Source of the DNA: a virus
DNA length: 59,049 nt
IMG/VR virus record: IMGVR_UViG_3300035145_003654
Span: 1 to 59,049 of that record
Reading direction: 5' to 3' (one strand)
In this document: in pieces, positions 6,369 to 15,111 of the stretch
Layout of the letters: every line of letters starts with the position of its first letter
Numbering within the stretch: position 1 is the stretch's first letter
Translations under genes and position numbers: made by a program
The notes under the pieces: generated by a model
Seen by the model: only the letters and a program-made list of their open reading frames with translations
Told to the model about the DNA's origin: nothing
Database searches by the model: none

Positions 6369-8444
6369 ATGAAAAAATTATTTTCCTTACTTTTATTACT
6401 CATTACAACCTTTGTCTTTTTTGGACAAGATAAATGTGGCACTGATGCCATTCTAGAACAACAACTGCAAGACCCAGTTTTTGAAAGAAGTTTTAACACT
6501 TTAATGGACGTTATGTCTAATCAATCAAATCGAGCATCCTCTAATGAAACTTTAACTATTCCTGTAGTAGTGCATGTTTTTTATGATGGGGATGACTATG
6601 GTACTGGAACTAACATAGCTGATGAAGTAATTTATGATGCTATTGCTAATCTTAATGCAGCGTTTGCTGGTGAACCATGGCACACTGCACAAGGAGCACC
6701 ATTTGTTCACCCTTATAGTAATTCTAATATTGAGTTTTGCTTAGCCTCTATTGATCCTGACGGCAATCCTACAAATGGCATAACAAGGCAAAACCCAGAT
6801 ACGTTAGATGGGTATTTAACCCAAGGTATGGTTACTACTACATTGTTAGCTGAAACATATGAACATAAACTTAAAGAATTATGTTACTGGCCTGTACAAG
6901 AATATTGTAATATTTATGTTGTACATAAATTAAATGGTGGGTACTCACCATTAGGGTTTGCTTATTTACCACCTAACTCAAGTTATTATGATGGTATAGT
7001 ATGTCACTATCAAGTTTTTGGGTATGAAGAACCATGGTTACTAAGTAATTTTAATTTAAATTGTACACTTATGCATGAAATGGGCCATTATCTAGGCCTA
7101 TTACATACCTTTAGCTCTACCTCAAGTTGTGGACCTGAAACAAATTGTAATGCACAAGGGGATAAATTATGTGATACCCCACCCACCACCGGCTCCGCAG
7201 GTTGCGGTCCATGGGATTGTCCTGACACTATGGTAGAAAATTTTATGGATTATAGTAATGATGACTGTATGGATAGATTTTCGCCTGATGGTGTTACTAG
7301 AATGAGAAACCAATTACTACAATGGAGGGCAGGGTTAGTAGATGAAGACAATTTAGCTTGTGGGATACCAGGAGGTTTAGATGTAAAAATTAGTAATATT
7401 ATAGTACCTAGCGTAGGATGTGACCCTATTATGTCAGATGCAAATTATGAAATAAGAAATTTAGGTTCAGATACTTTAACTGAAACTACAATTAATTATT
7501 ATGTAAATGACCAAACGGGTACTTTAATATGGACAGGTAATTTAGGTTTTGGAGAAGCTGAAATAGTAACTATCCCAGATTTTGATGTAGGATTTGGCCC
7601 TGTTAGTATTACTGTTGAAGCAGTACCTATAGGGGATATTAATAATGAAAACGATGTTGCAACTTTTGAGTATGATAATTATGAAGGTACTTTTGTAGAT
7701 GTAGAAATTGATTTTGATGCACTACCAGCAGGAATTGATTGGAATTTATATGAAGTAGTTGACGGTGTTCCTATAGGTGAACCAATTTTTGAAGCCAATT
7801 ATTTTACTATAGGATTTAATGATTTGTACTCTTGTGGGAATGAAACATATACTTTTTGTCTTCCTGAAGGGGAATATATGGTAATAGTAACAGACCTTTT
7901 TGGTAATGGAATGTATTATACAGGATGCTCTAACGGTGATGGAACTGACGGTGACATTACTATAACAAATGGGTCTGATACTTTAAATTATATAGAGGGT
8001 AATTGGGGTAGTGAAGTAGAGTTACCATTCATAGTAGGACCCCCAGGTTGTTTCCCAGCTACTTGCTATGGAGATGTTGATGGAGACGGATTTATTTGGA
8101 CAAGTGATATACTCATAATGTTACAATATTTTGGTCTTGAAGTAGAGCCTTGTAGTCCCCTTGATACTGATCAAGATGGTATAGTAGGAGTAAATGATAT
8201 AATGGATATTCTAGCTGCCTTTGATACTGATTGTAGTGGCCAATTAGCGCCTGAAGGAGGATTTGAAGCATTTTTAAAAGAGGAAAAAGAAGGAGAATTA
8301 GTAAAAACTACTTTGTATAATATAATGGGGCAAGAAGTTCAAAACACTGATCACCTAGATACAGGTATTTATATAATAGTACAAGAATGGAATGTTCCTA
8401 GTACCGGTACGTTTATTACTAAAAAGAAAATTTTCCGTGAATGA
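6369..8444 (+). CDS. Secreted M43-like metalloprotease with dockerin-like repeats and T9SS type A sorting tail
   Basis: This 691-residue protein has a Sec signal peptide (about 1-19, MKKLFSLLLLLITTFVFFGQ). The catalytic domain carries HEMGHYLGLLH (236-246), three His zinc ligands and catalytic Glu, and a downstream FMDYS Met-turn (about 292-296), as in pappalysin/cytophagalysin (M43) peptidases. A beta-rich region follows, then two Ca-binding dockerin-type repeats (GDVDGDGFIWTSD and DTDQDGIVGVNDI). The C-terminal 45-50 residues (LYNIMGQEV, LDTGIYIIV, KKKIF) resemble the type A T9SS sorting domain that Bacteroidota use to pass the outer membrane. It overlaps the next T9SS-type gene by 4 bases. 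Extracellular or cell-surface protease predicted; virion association cannot be excluded. Confidence 0.85.
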   Translation: MKKLFSLLLLLITTFVFFGQDKCGTDAILEQQLQDPVFERSFNTLMDVMSNQSNRASSNETLTIPVVVHVFYDGDDYGTGTNIADEVIYDAIANLNAAFAGEPWHTAQGAPFVHPYSNSNIEFCLASIDPDGNPTNGITRQNPDTLDGYLTQGMVTTTLLAETYEHKLKELCYWPVQEYCNIYVVHKLNGGYSPLGFAYLPPNSSYYDGIVCHYQVFGYEEPWLLSNFNLNCTLMHEMGHYLGLLHTFSSTSSCGPETNCNAQGDKLCDTPPTTGSAGCGPWDCPDTMVENFMDYSNDDCMDRFSPDGVTRMRNQLLQWRAGLVDEDNLACGIPGGLDVKISNIIVPSVGCDPIMSDANYEIRNLGSDTLTETTINYYVNDQTGTLIWTGNLGFGEAEIVTIPDFDVGFGPVSITVEAVPIGDINNENDVATFEYDNYEGTFVDVEIDFDALPAGIDWNLYEVVDGVPIGEPIFEANYFTIGFNDLYSCGNETYTFCLPEGEYMVIVTDLFGNGMYYTGCSNGDGTDGDITITNGSDTLNYIEGNWGSEVELPFIVGPPGCFPATCYGDVDGDGFIWTSDILIMLQYFGLEVEPCSPLDTDQDGIVGVNDIMDILAAFDTDCSGQLAPEGGFEAFLKEEKEGELVKTTLYNIMGQEVQNTDHLDTGIYIIVQEWNVPSTGTFITKKKIFRE

Positions 8445-10342
8445 AAAAACTCCTAACATCACTATTACTTTTAATTCCTATTTTTTCTATATCACAAACA
8501 TGTGATCTAGAATTTTTAGGATATGATAAAATTACCCAACAAGTTACTGTTGTTATTCACAATGGTGAAAATTGTGGGTGTAATGAATACACCCAACAAG
8601 ATGGTAATACTTGTAATGAAGCATCTTCATCAGCAGTAGGTAATAATGAAAGTGTTACCCACTTAGTTTTTGGCCTCCATTACGATGACTTCGATTATGA
8701 ACCAAATTGTACAGCTTCAACAGATTTCCACCCAGGATGGAATTTTGTTACTGCTGGGTTAGGGTGGGAATATTTTACGGGGGACACTGCTAATTTTCAA
8801 CTCGACCCCCCATTTGGTTGGGATTGTATGTTAAATAATCCTGTAGAGGGAATATGTTGGGAAATGGTTGTATGGCAAATTAATCTGTCCCAAACTGTTG
8901 ACATCGTAGATTTCCCTAACGATTTTTGGACTGATACTTGTGGTACTTGTGCCGATCAAACTCAAATGTACCCCGATATTAACCTATCAGATAATTCTTT
9001 AATCTGGTGCCCAGGTACAAACCCACCACCCCCTTTATATCCAGGTTGTATGGATCCCTTAGCTGAAAACTATGATGAAACAGCTAATTTTGATGATGGT
9101 TCATGTATAGACCCTCCAATCTATGGTTGTACTGACCCAACAGCTTGTAATTATACTTGTTTGAATCCACCTGCTGAGGTTGATGATGGTTCTTGTGTTT
9201 ACTGTGATACTCCTAATGGAGAAGAATTATGTGATGAGTGTCAAGGTGAAGGATATTTTGCTTGGTATTCAAACATTTTTGACTGTAATGATGGACCAGA
9301 TCTAACCCCTGTATCAATGGTTATAACAGATCAATTTTGTTTAAGTGATAATACAACTCATGTTTTCCAGTACCAATTAACTGCTACCAATGTAGGAACA
9401 GAAGATGTAGGGGAATTTTGTGTTCAAACTTCTTTAAACCCTAGCGCTTGGAATTGTTCTAATTTAGTTGATATAGATCCTGGAGCTAGTAATGTGCAAT
9501 GGGGTACTTTTCAAGCATCTTGGGTTTCAAACCAACCCGCTACAGTAACACTAGGATTTGTTGAAGGATTAAATGGTGAATTAGAAACAGTAACAGATAA
9601 TAATACCCTTACATTTAATATGCCTGAGTTTATTGAATGTATAGTTGTAAGTGGGTGTACAGATGTGTGTGCTATTAATTACGATCCTGGAGCTGTTGAA
9701 GATGATGGGAGTTGTGAATATGAAATTCTAATAGATACTGTTTATGTAGAACTTTTAGATACTTTATATATTGAATTACCTCCTGATACTGTTACTGTAA
9801 CAGAGTATGATACAACTTATATAGAGATTATAGATACTTTATATATTGAATTACCCCCTGATACTGTTACAGTTACTGAAACTGAATTTATTTTTATAAC
9901 AGATACTATATATGAAACTGATATAATTTTTATAACAGATACTTTATATATTACTTTAATTGATACTATTGTAGAATATCAATTTATAGAAATAGATTGT
10001 GCTACAGGTTTACCTTGTGAGGAAAACCCTGGGTTTAATGATTGTGAACCTTTAACAGTCTATATACCTAATACTTTTACTCCTAATAATGATGGGTATA
10101 ATGATGCTTGGGAGATAGTATTATTTCCTGAATGTTGGGCTGAAGTAGACGCTAAAGTATATAATAGGTGGGGAGGAGTAATATGGGAATCTACTGACCC
10201 CTATAATTTGATATGGGAGGGAGGATTCAACAATGGAGACTATTACGTCCCAGATGGAACTTATTATTGGACATTTACTGGAAGAAAAGCCAATTCTGCT
10301 TATATTGAACAGTTAGAAGGACATGTAACTATATTTAGGTAA
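8441..10342 (+). CDS. Secreted adhesin-like protein with T9SS type B (gliding-associated) C-terminal domain
   Basis: This 633-residue protein has a signal peptide (about 1-19). Three Cys-rich modules of the type GCMDPLAENYDETANFDDGSC occur at about 204-224, 228-253 and 404-425; such modules are common in flavobacterial surface proteins. A Thr/Asp-rich stalk with repeated DTLYIELPPDTVTVTE follows (about 440-512). The last 90 or so residues (IPNTFTPNNDGYNDAW, YNRWGGVIWES, VPDGTYYWTF, GHVTIFR) match the gliding-motility-associated C-terminal (CHU_C, type B) domain, a T9SS signal. No catalytic motif was seen. It is coupled to the upstream protease gene. Confidence 0.85.
   Translation: MKKLLTSLLLLIPIFSISQTCDLEFLGYDKITQQVTVVIHNGENCGCNEYTQQDGNTCNEASSSAVGNNESVTHLVFGLHYDDFDYEPNCTASTDFHPGWNFVTAGLGWEYFTGDTANFQLDPPFGWDCMLNNPVEGICWEMVVWQINLSQTVDIVDFPNDFWTDTCGTCADQTQMYPDINLSDNSLIWCPGTNPPPPLYPGCMDPLAENYDETANFDDGSCIDPPIYGCTDPTACNYTCLNPPAEVDDGSCVYCDTPNGEELCDECQGEGYFAWYSNIFDCNDGPDLTPVSMVITDQFCLSDNTTHVFQYQLTATNVGTEDVGEFCVQTSLNPSAWNCSNLVDIDPGASNVQWGTFQASWVSNQPATVTLGFVEGLNGELETVTDNNTLTFNMPEFIECIVVSGCTDVCAINYDPGAVEDDGSCEYEILIDTVYVELLDTLYIELPPDTVTVTEYDTTYIEIIDTLYIELPPDTVTVTETEFIFITDTIYETDIIFITDTLYITLIDTIVEYQFIEIDCATGLPCEENPGFNDCEPLTVYIPNTFTPNNDGYNDAWEIVLFPECWAEVDAKVYNRWGGVIWESTDPYNLIWEGGFNNGDYYVPDGTYYWTFTGRKANSAYIEQLEGHVTIFR
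9758..9880 (+). repeat. 75-bp-period coding repeat in the type B adhesin stalk
   Basis: Copies at 9758-9805 and 9833-9880 encode DTLYIELPPDTVTVTE twice, 25 residues apart, with related Thr/Asp-rich units on either side. They form an elongated beta stalk before the sorting domain and are prone to copy-number change. Confidence 0.85.
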
Positions 10343-10343
10343 A

Positions 10344-10375
10344 TTTGGATGAACAAAAATTTGTTCATATGTTTG
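10344..10375 (+). promoter_or_regulatory. Promoter of the thyX gene chain with an embedded perfect palindrome
   Basis: TTTG at 10344-10347, 20 bases, then TATGTTTG at 10368-10375, an exact match to TAnnTTTG. The spacer is filled by an inverted repeat, ATGAACAAA at 10349-10357 and TTTGTTCAT at 10360-10368 with 2 bases between, positioned to act as an operator for a dimeric repressor. The thyX start follows at 10396. Confidence 0.75.
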
Positions 10376-10395
10376 CAACAAATTTATAAAACCAA

Positions 10396-11061
10396 ATGAA
10401 AGTTACTTTATTAAATGTTACGCCGAAAGCTGAAGAGCATATTGTGGAGGTTGCACGTGTATCTAGTTCACGTAAGAATAAGAAAGATAAACCAGAGGGC
10501 CTTCTCTCATACTTGGTACGACACAAACACTGGTCACCGTTCGAGCACGGTCATGCGACGTTCGAGATTGAAACTTCCAAAGCCATCGGAATCCAGCTCA
10601 TCCGTCACCGTTCGTTTTCTTTCCAAGAGTTTAGTCAACGATATCAAGATGTTAATCGTTTGGAATCTATGTTTGAACCCATTGAACTACGATCCCAGTG
10701 CGAAGACAACAGACAAAGCTCAGTCGAAGTAATTAACCCCAATCTTAAAAGAAAATATAATGGGGGAGGAGTTAAAGACTATCCAGCAGATAGAGTTGTA
10801 AAAAACTTCTTAAATGATGCTCATACTCTTTATAATGAGCTTTTAGAAGCAGGTGTTGCTCGTGAAACAGCTCGAATGGTTCTTCCGTTAGCTACAACTA
10901 CTAAAATTCATATGACAGGTAGTATTCGTAGTTGGATTCATTTCCTTGAGTTAAGAGATGATGAACATGCACAAAAAGAAATACAATTGGTAGCTAAAGA
11001 AATTAAAAAACATTTTATACAAGAATTTCCTATCATTTCAACTGCTTTGGGGTACGTATAA
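10396..11061 (+). CDS. thyX: Flavin-dependent thymidylate synthase ThyX
   Basis: ThyX makes dTMP from dUMP with methylene-tetrahydrofolate, FAD and NADPH. The 221-residue protein contains the family signature RHRSFSFQEFSQRY (residues 70-83, R-H-R-x-x-S-x-Q-E-x-S-x-R-Y), with HWSPFEHGHATFEIE before it and a C-terminal R-E-T-A-R-M-V-L-P segment that contacts dUMP. Length is normal. It is the first gene after a strong promoter and opens a nucleotide-metabolism stretch. Confidence 0.95.
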   Translation: MKVTLLNVTPKAEEHIVEVARVSSSRKNKKDKPEGLLSYLVRHKHWSPFEHGHATFEIETSKAIGIQLIRHRSFSFQEFSQRYQDVNRLESMFEPIELRSQCEDNRQSSVEVINPNLKRKYNGGGVKDYPADRVVKNFLNDAHTLYNELLEAGVARETARMVLPLATTTKIHMTGSIRSWIHFLELRDDEHAQKEIQLVAKEIKKHFIQEFPIISTALGYV

Positions 11062-11068
11062 ATAAAAA

Positions 11069-11512
11069 ATGAAACATTTATTTATACTTTTTAATTTACT
11101 CCTTATTTGGGGGTGTATAGGTCGTTCCCAAAAAATAGGGTACGAGTTAAGAACAAACGGTAAATCATACCTTACTATAAGTCATAAAATACACGATAAA
11201 GGTGGACTTGAATTAAGGCATAAAACTGATTTAGGTGAAAATCGATTTACTTATAGACATAATTTTAAAGTAGCAGATAAAGTAGTGTTTAGTGTCCCAC
11301 TTCACTACAAAAGAGAAAAAAACGAACCTACTTGGGAACCTCGTTTAATTTACAAATTTGATAAATTTAAACTTTGGGCACAACAAGAGTTTTGGTTCGA
11401 CGAAATATACAATTTAGCAATCGCAACTGACATACCTTATAAAAATTACGTTTACCGAGTTGGTTGGGATACATCAAACACAATACGATTTAGAATTTCA
11501 ATTAAAATTTAA
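11069..11512 (+). CDS. Exported, probably outer-membrane beta protein, unrecognised
   Basis: This 147-residue protein has a signal peptide, with WGC at residues 15-17 leaving open a lipoprotein cleavage. The remainder alternates aromatic/hydrophobic and charged residues in short strands (YLTISHKI, GLELRHKTDL, RFTYRHNFKV) and ends in RFRISIKI, like small beta-barrel outer-membrane proteins. No family recognised. It sits between thyX and a phosphate-permease-like gene. Confidence 0.7.
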   Translation: MKHLFILFNLLLIWGCIGRSQKIGYELRTNGKSYLTISHKIHDKGGLELRHKTDLGENRFTYRHNFKVADKVVFSVPLHYKREKNEPTWEPRLIYKFDKFKLWAQQEFWFDEIYNLAIATDIPYKNYVYRVGWDTSNTIRFRISIKI

Positions 11513-11521
11513 AACAACAAA

Positions 11522-12460
11522 ATGAGTTTATTAGCAATGGTGGGTTTTGCACTCGCCGGTTATTCAGTTATCGCTAACGATAGCGTTCAAACATTAGGCA
11601 CTTGGATCGCCTCAAACCGTGAAAGATTCAAATGGTATATAATGTGGGCTGCAGCCTCAGCAGTAATGATAGGTACCCTAGTTTATGGATGGACTGTTTA
11701 TGATGGAGATATTTCATTTGGTAGGTTAACTAAAATACCATTCCAAGAAGTACAGTGGTACCATGCACTAGCACCTTTAGCACTAGTGGCACTTACTAAA
11801 AAAGGTATACCTGTATCAACTTCATTTCTTGTACTTTCAGCATTTGCTTCAACTTTTGTACTTGAAAAAATGCTACTTAAAAGTGTAGTAGGATATGGTT
11901 TAGCTGCTGTTGTAGCTTATACTTTATGGTTTGTTATTTCTAATTTCTTTGATGAAAGTAGAGATATTAAAGAAGAAAATAAAAAATATTGGAGAATAGG
12001 ACAATGGCTTACTACAGGTTTTTTATGGTTTACTTGGCTTTCACATGATGTAGCTAACATTGCCGTATTCCTCCCACGCCAACTTTCAGTTGTAGAACTT
12101 ATAGGAGTAATTACCTTCTTTACAGCGGGTCTAGGATGGATTTTTTACCAACAAGGAGGTAAAATCCAAGAAATTGTCCTTGATAAACAAAACACAAAAT
12201 ACGTTAGATCAGCTACTTTAATTGATTTAGTGTATGCTTTCCTTTTACTTTACTTTAAACAGATAAATAACATTCCTATGTCAACTACCTGGGTATTTGT
12301 TGGATTGTTGTGTGGTAGAGAATTAGCATTGAATACATACCTTACTAAAAAGGGTAATCTTAAACAAGTATTCCCAATTGTTGCTAAAGACTTCCTTAAG
12401 CTTTTAGTTGGATTGGTAGTATCGGTTGCAATTGTATTATTAATCCATTATGTACTTTAA
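11522..12460 (+). CDS. PiT-family (PHO4-like) inorganic phosphate permease homologue
   Basis: This 312-residue inner-membrane protein has about 8 hydrophobic spans. It shows the duplicated PiT signatures: ANDSVQTLGT (18-27) and SHDVANIAVFLPR (174-186), which match G-x-N-D-x-A-N, each followed by a phosphate-pore loop, GIPVSTSF (95-102) and IPMSTTWVFVG (251-261), which match P-V-S-T-T-H. PiT proteins take up phosphate with protons or sodium. The family is usually 400-500 residues, so this is a compact form. A host-supplementing role in phosphate-poor seawater is a reasonable inference. Confidence 0.8.
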   Translation: MSLLAMVGFALAGYSVIANDSVQTLGTWIASNRERFKWYIMWAAASAVMIGTLVYGWTVYDGDISFGRLTKIPFQEVQWYHALAPLALVALTKKGIPVSTSFLVLSAFASTFVLEKMLLKSVVGYGLAAVVAYTLWFVISNFFDESRDIKEENKKYWRIGQWLTTGFLWFTWLSHDVANIAVFLPRQLSVVELIGVITFFTAGLGWIFYQQGGKIQEIVLDKQNTKYVRSATLIDLVYAFLLLYFKQINNIPMSTTWVFVGLLCGRELALNTYLTKKGNLKQVFPIVAKDFLKLLVGLVVSVAIVLLIHYVL

Positions 12461-12472
12461 AATTAAAAAATT

Positions 12473-13081
12473 ATGAATTGTCCAACGTTAAAACAAATTG
12501 AAGATACCGTAAAAGCCAAAGGTTATAAGTGGTTTGAAAACGGTGACTATAATCTTAATATTGTAGGTGTAAGGAATAGTGAAACTCTAGAAGAAGTAAC
12601 TAATAAATTCGATGACTGTATAACTATCTCTTATAAAGTAGATGGTTTATGGAGAATGGATTGCTATCCTTGTACAACTGATCCTGGTAGATATTGGGTA
12701 GAAAATTTGATAAATGAAGATGGGGTAGCTATCCTTAAAGAAAATCAATATAGAAGTACCTATCAAATTGGTATGCACCAAGGCAAATACGAAGCATTAT
12801 GCCAAGTAAAACCTGTTGAAGTTTATAGGGATGACAATTTAGATGATTGTTATGATTTAAATGAAGATAGTGTTCAAGAAGGTTTATTTGGAATTAATAT
12901 TCATAGAGCTACTAAATATGAAGGTTCAACATCCACCCAAGTAGATAAGTGGTCTGCAGGCTGCCAAGTAATAGCCTCAAATGATAATTGGCAGAATTTT
13001 ATAGGCCTTTGTAAACAGGCAAGAGATATTTGGGGTAACTCATTTACCTATACACTAATTAACTCAGACGATCTAGTTTAA
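12473..13081 (+). CDS. Phage protein with His...SAGC motif, possible L,D-transpeptidase-type peptidoglycan enzyme
   Basis: This 202-residue protein has segments characteristic of a family I associate with Bacteroidota phages: CTTDPGRYW in the middle, then GLFGINIHRA followed by VDKWSAGCQVIAS. A His and a S-x-G-C spaced this way recall the catalytic H and S-H-G-C of L,D-transpeptidases, which use a Cys nucleophile on peptidoglycan. It has no signal peptide, so it could be the endolysin working with the holin-like gene at 1501. The function is an inference. It overlaps hpt by 1 base. Confidence 0.5.
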   Translation: MNCPTLKQIEDTVKAKGYKWFENGDYNLNIVGVRNSETLEEVTNKFDDCITISYKVDGLWRMDCYPCTTDPGRYWVENLINEDGVAILKENQYRSTYQIGMHQGKYEALCQVKPVEVYRDDNLDDCYDLNEDSVQEGLFGINIHRATKYEGSTSTQVDKWSAGCQVIASNDNWQNFIGLCKQARDIWGNSFTYTLINSDDLV

Positions 13082-13593
13082 TGGAACAAGCAATAAGCCC
13101 TAAAGAGCTAGATATTAAAATTAAAATTCTAGCCAAGCAAATAAATGATGAACATAGAGATGACCCCACTCCTGTAGTATTAGTTTGTATACTTAATGGT
13201 GGTTTTATGTTCTTTAGTGATCTCGTAAAACAGATTAACATACCAATTGAAGTAGATTTTATTCGTTGTAAATCCTATTATGGTAGAAAACAAGGTGATT
13301 TAGTTGTTAGTAAGGATCTAGAAACCAAAATTAAAAACAAACACGTTTACCTTGTAGACGATATTTTAGATTCAGGTAATACTATGAAGGCTGTTACCAA
13401 GTTTCTATCAGTAAAGGAGCCTAAATCAGTCACCCCAGTTGTAGCAATTTATAAAGAAAGCGGGGATTTTGATAAAGTATTACATATATTGTATCAACCT
13501 ACTGATTCATTATTTGATCCTTGGTATATAGGCTATGGTATGGATGATGATAAAGGCCACAATAGAAATTTAAGTACAATTTATACAATATAA
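13081..13593 (+). CDS. hpt: Hypoxanthine (guanine) phosphoribosyltransferase
   Basis: This enzyme salvages hypoxanthine or guanine to IMP/GMP using PRPP. The 170-residue protein has LVCILNGGFMFFSDL about 33-47, VDFIRCKSYYG about 58-68 (the flexible loop) and the PRPP-binding VYLVDDILDSGNT about 93-105, all typical of bacterial Hpt. It is joined by a 1-base overlap to folE, so salvage of guanine from degraded host DNA may feed GTP into preQ0 synthesis. Confidence 0.9.
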   Translation: MEQAISPKELDIKIKILAKQINDEHRDDPTPVVLVCILNGGFMFFSDLVKQINIPIEVDFIRCKSYYGRKQGDLVVSKDLETKIKNKHVYLVDDILDSGNTMKAVTKFLSVKEPKSVTPVVAIYKESGDFDKVLHILYQPTDSLFDPWYIGYGMDDDKGHNRNLSTIYTI

Positions 13594-14288
13594 TGGAAAA
13601 TAAAAGAAGAAAGCAACACAATGATATTGAGTGTGTTCCTATCGGTTATGCAAATGGTGCAGCAATGGACCGCCCTCTTACTCCTCATGAAAAAGAGGTA
13701 ATGATTAATGAAGCAGCAGATGCTTACAGTAAATTTTTAGATGCTCTAAAGTGTGATTGGAGGAACGATCCTAATTCAATGGAAACTCCTAAACGAGTAG
13801 CTAAAGCATATGTAAACGACTTATGGGCAGGCAGATATGACGGATTTACAGATATTACGTCTTTTCCTTCTGACGGTTATGATGGTATTATCATTGAAAG
13901 GAATATTCCTCTTACTAGCATGTGCAGTCATCACCACCAAACTATTCGTGGTGTTGTGCATATTGGTTATATCGCCGGAGCCGAAGGACGAGTTATTGGA
14001 CTTTCTAAACTTAACAGAATTGTTGAGCACTTTGGACGAAGAGGAGCAATCCAAGAACAATTGACAGCAGCTATCCACCAAGGCGTAGATAAAGTGTGTG
14101 AAGGTAATTTAGGAGTTATTGTTACTGTAGTTGCTACGCACAATTGTGTTAGTTGTAGAGGTATTAAGCATGCAGGTGCTGCTATGGTTACAACTAAGGC
14201 AACTGGTGCTTTTAGAGATGATACAAACCAAGCCCGCAAAGAATTTTTTGATAGTTTAAAAATTAATAATGGCGGGCATCAAATATAA
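13593..14288 (+). CDS. folE: GTP cyclohydrolase I
   Basis: FolE opens GTP to dihydroneopterin triphosphate, the first step of both folate and preQ0 synthesis. The 231-residue protein carries SMCSHHHQTIRG (zinc Cys and His), RVIGLSKLNRIVEHFGRR, IQEQLT and HNCVSCRG (second zinc Cys), so the active site looks complete. It supplies the missing first enzyme of the dpdA-queC-queD-queE cluster 7 kb upstream. The N-terminal extension is ordinary in length. Confidence 0.95.
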   Translation: MENKRRKQHNDIECVPIGYANGAAMDRPLTPHEKEVMINEAADAYSKFLDALKCDWRNDPNSMETPKRVAKAYVNDLWAGRYDGFTDITSFPSDGYDGIIIERNIPLTSMCSHHHQTIRGVVHIGYIAGAEGRVIGLSKLNRIVEHFGRRGAIQEQLTAAIHQGVDKVCEGNLGVIVTVVATHNCVSCRGIKHAGAAMVTTKATGAFRDDTNQARKEFFDSLKINNGGHQI

Positions 14289-14293
14289 GAATT

Positions 14294-14875
14294 ATGAGTA
14301 AACCTACTGACATTTATACCCAACCTCTTCCTAAAAAACATTACGATTCTGATCAATTAGAATTATTTGAAGAATTTAAAATTCCAACTATTGTACCTTT
14401 TGTAAGTGAAGTAGAAGAATTTAATGCCTTAATGAACAAACCTAACAATTATGAGCCGACCATACCAGAAAAGAAAGAATGGGAATTCGTCTACAACTTC
14501 GTATTGGAGGAACTTGAGGAATATAGAGAAGCGTGTGAACAAGGTAACATCGTTGAGGTTTTGGATGCTTTGTGCGACATTGCTTACGTATCGTTGGGGA
14601 ATGGAACTATGCTACATGGTCTTAAAGATAAAATTTGGCCGGCCTATCAGGAAGTCCAAGCCTCTAACTTATCTAAAGCTTGCCAAACTGAAGATGAGGC
14701 ACGAAAAACGGTTGAAAAAAGATCCGAAGAGCAAGGTGAAGCCTGTCACTATGAAATGGTTGGTGATAAGTATATTGTCTACCGTACGCGAGACAGAAAA
14801 GTAATGAAGAATATAAATTACTTCAGGCCTGATTTAAAGCAATTTTTTACCGAAAAAGAGTTAAAAAATGTCTGA
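14294..14875 (+). CDS. MazG-like / phosphoribosyl-ATP pyrophosphohydrolase-like NTP pyrophosphatase
   Basis: This 193-residue mostly alpha-helical protein has the metal-binding pattern E-E-L-E-E-Y-x-E-A (about 72-80) followed by EVLDALCDIAYVSLG (about 88-102), the E-x2-E ... D-x3-D arrangement of MazG-type enzymes. It also has the HGLKDKIWPAYQEVQASNLSK segment usual in phage members. They hydrolyse nucleoside triphosphates to monophosphates and may adjust dNTP pools or alarmones. It lies next to folE and hpt. Confidence 0.8.
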   Translation: MSKPTDIYTQPLPKKHYDSDQLELFEEFKIPTIVPFVSEVEEFNALMNKPNNYEPTIPEKKEWEFVYNFVLEELEEYREACEQGNIVEVLDALCDIAYVSLGNGTMLHGLKDKIWPAYQEVQASNLSKACQTEDEARKTVEKRSEEQGEACHYEMVGDKYIVYRTRDRKVMKNINYFRPDLKQFFTEKELKNV

Positions 14876-15110
14876 TGGATTAAATGAAGCATTACGAGGT
14901 ACTTATAATTCATATAAAAAAGTACCTGTAACAAGAAATGTAGAACAAACTTTAGGCTTAATGCCAGACCAAAAATGGCACCGTAGAGTTTCCTTTATTA
15001 AATCAGGAATTCGAATTGTAGGTTATGCCTTTATCCCTTTTAGTTTAATAACAGCTACAATTTTGCTTGTTGCAAGTGAAGTTGTAGGTATAATTGAAGA
15101 ATTAGTATAA
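14868..15110 (+). CDS. Small membrane protein, unrecognised
   Basis: This 80-residue protein has a soluble N-terminal half and one or two hydrophobic segments near the C-terminus (about 48-75, IVGYAFIPFSLITATILLVAS). It overlaps the MazG-like gene by 8 bases and is followed after 1 base by the FkbM-like gene. No family recognised. Confidence 0.7.
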   Translation: MSDGLNEALRGTYNSYKKVPVTRNVEQTLGLMPDQKWHRRVSFIKSGIRIVGYAFIPFSLITATILLVASEVVGIIEELV

Positions 15111-15111
15111 C

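Noticed and set aside
9758-9880. CRISPR-like repeats
   Set aside because: In-frame coding repeats encoding a protein stalk; no spacers or cas genes. Cas4-like nuclease at 28600 stands alone and is typical of phages.
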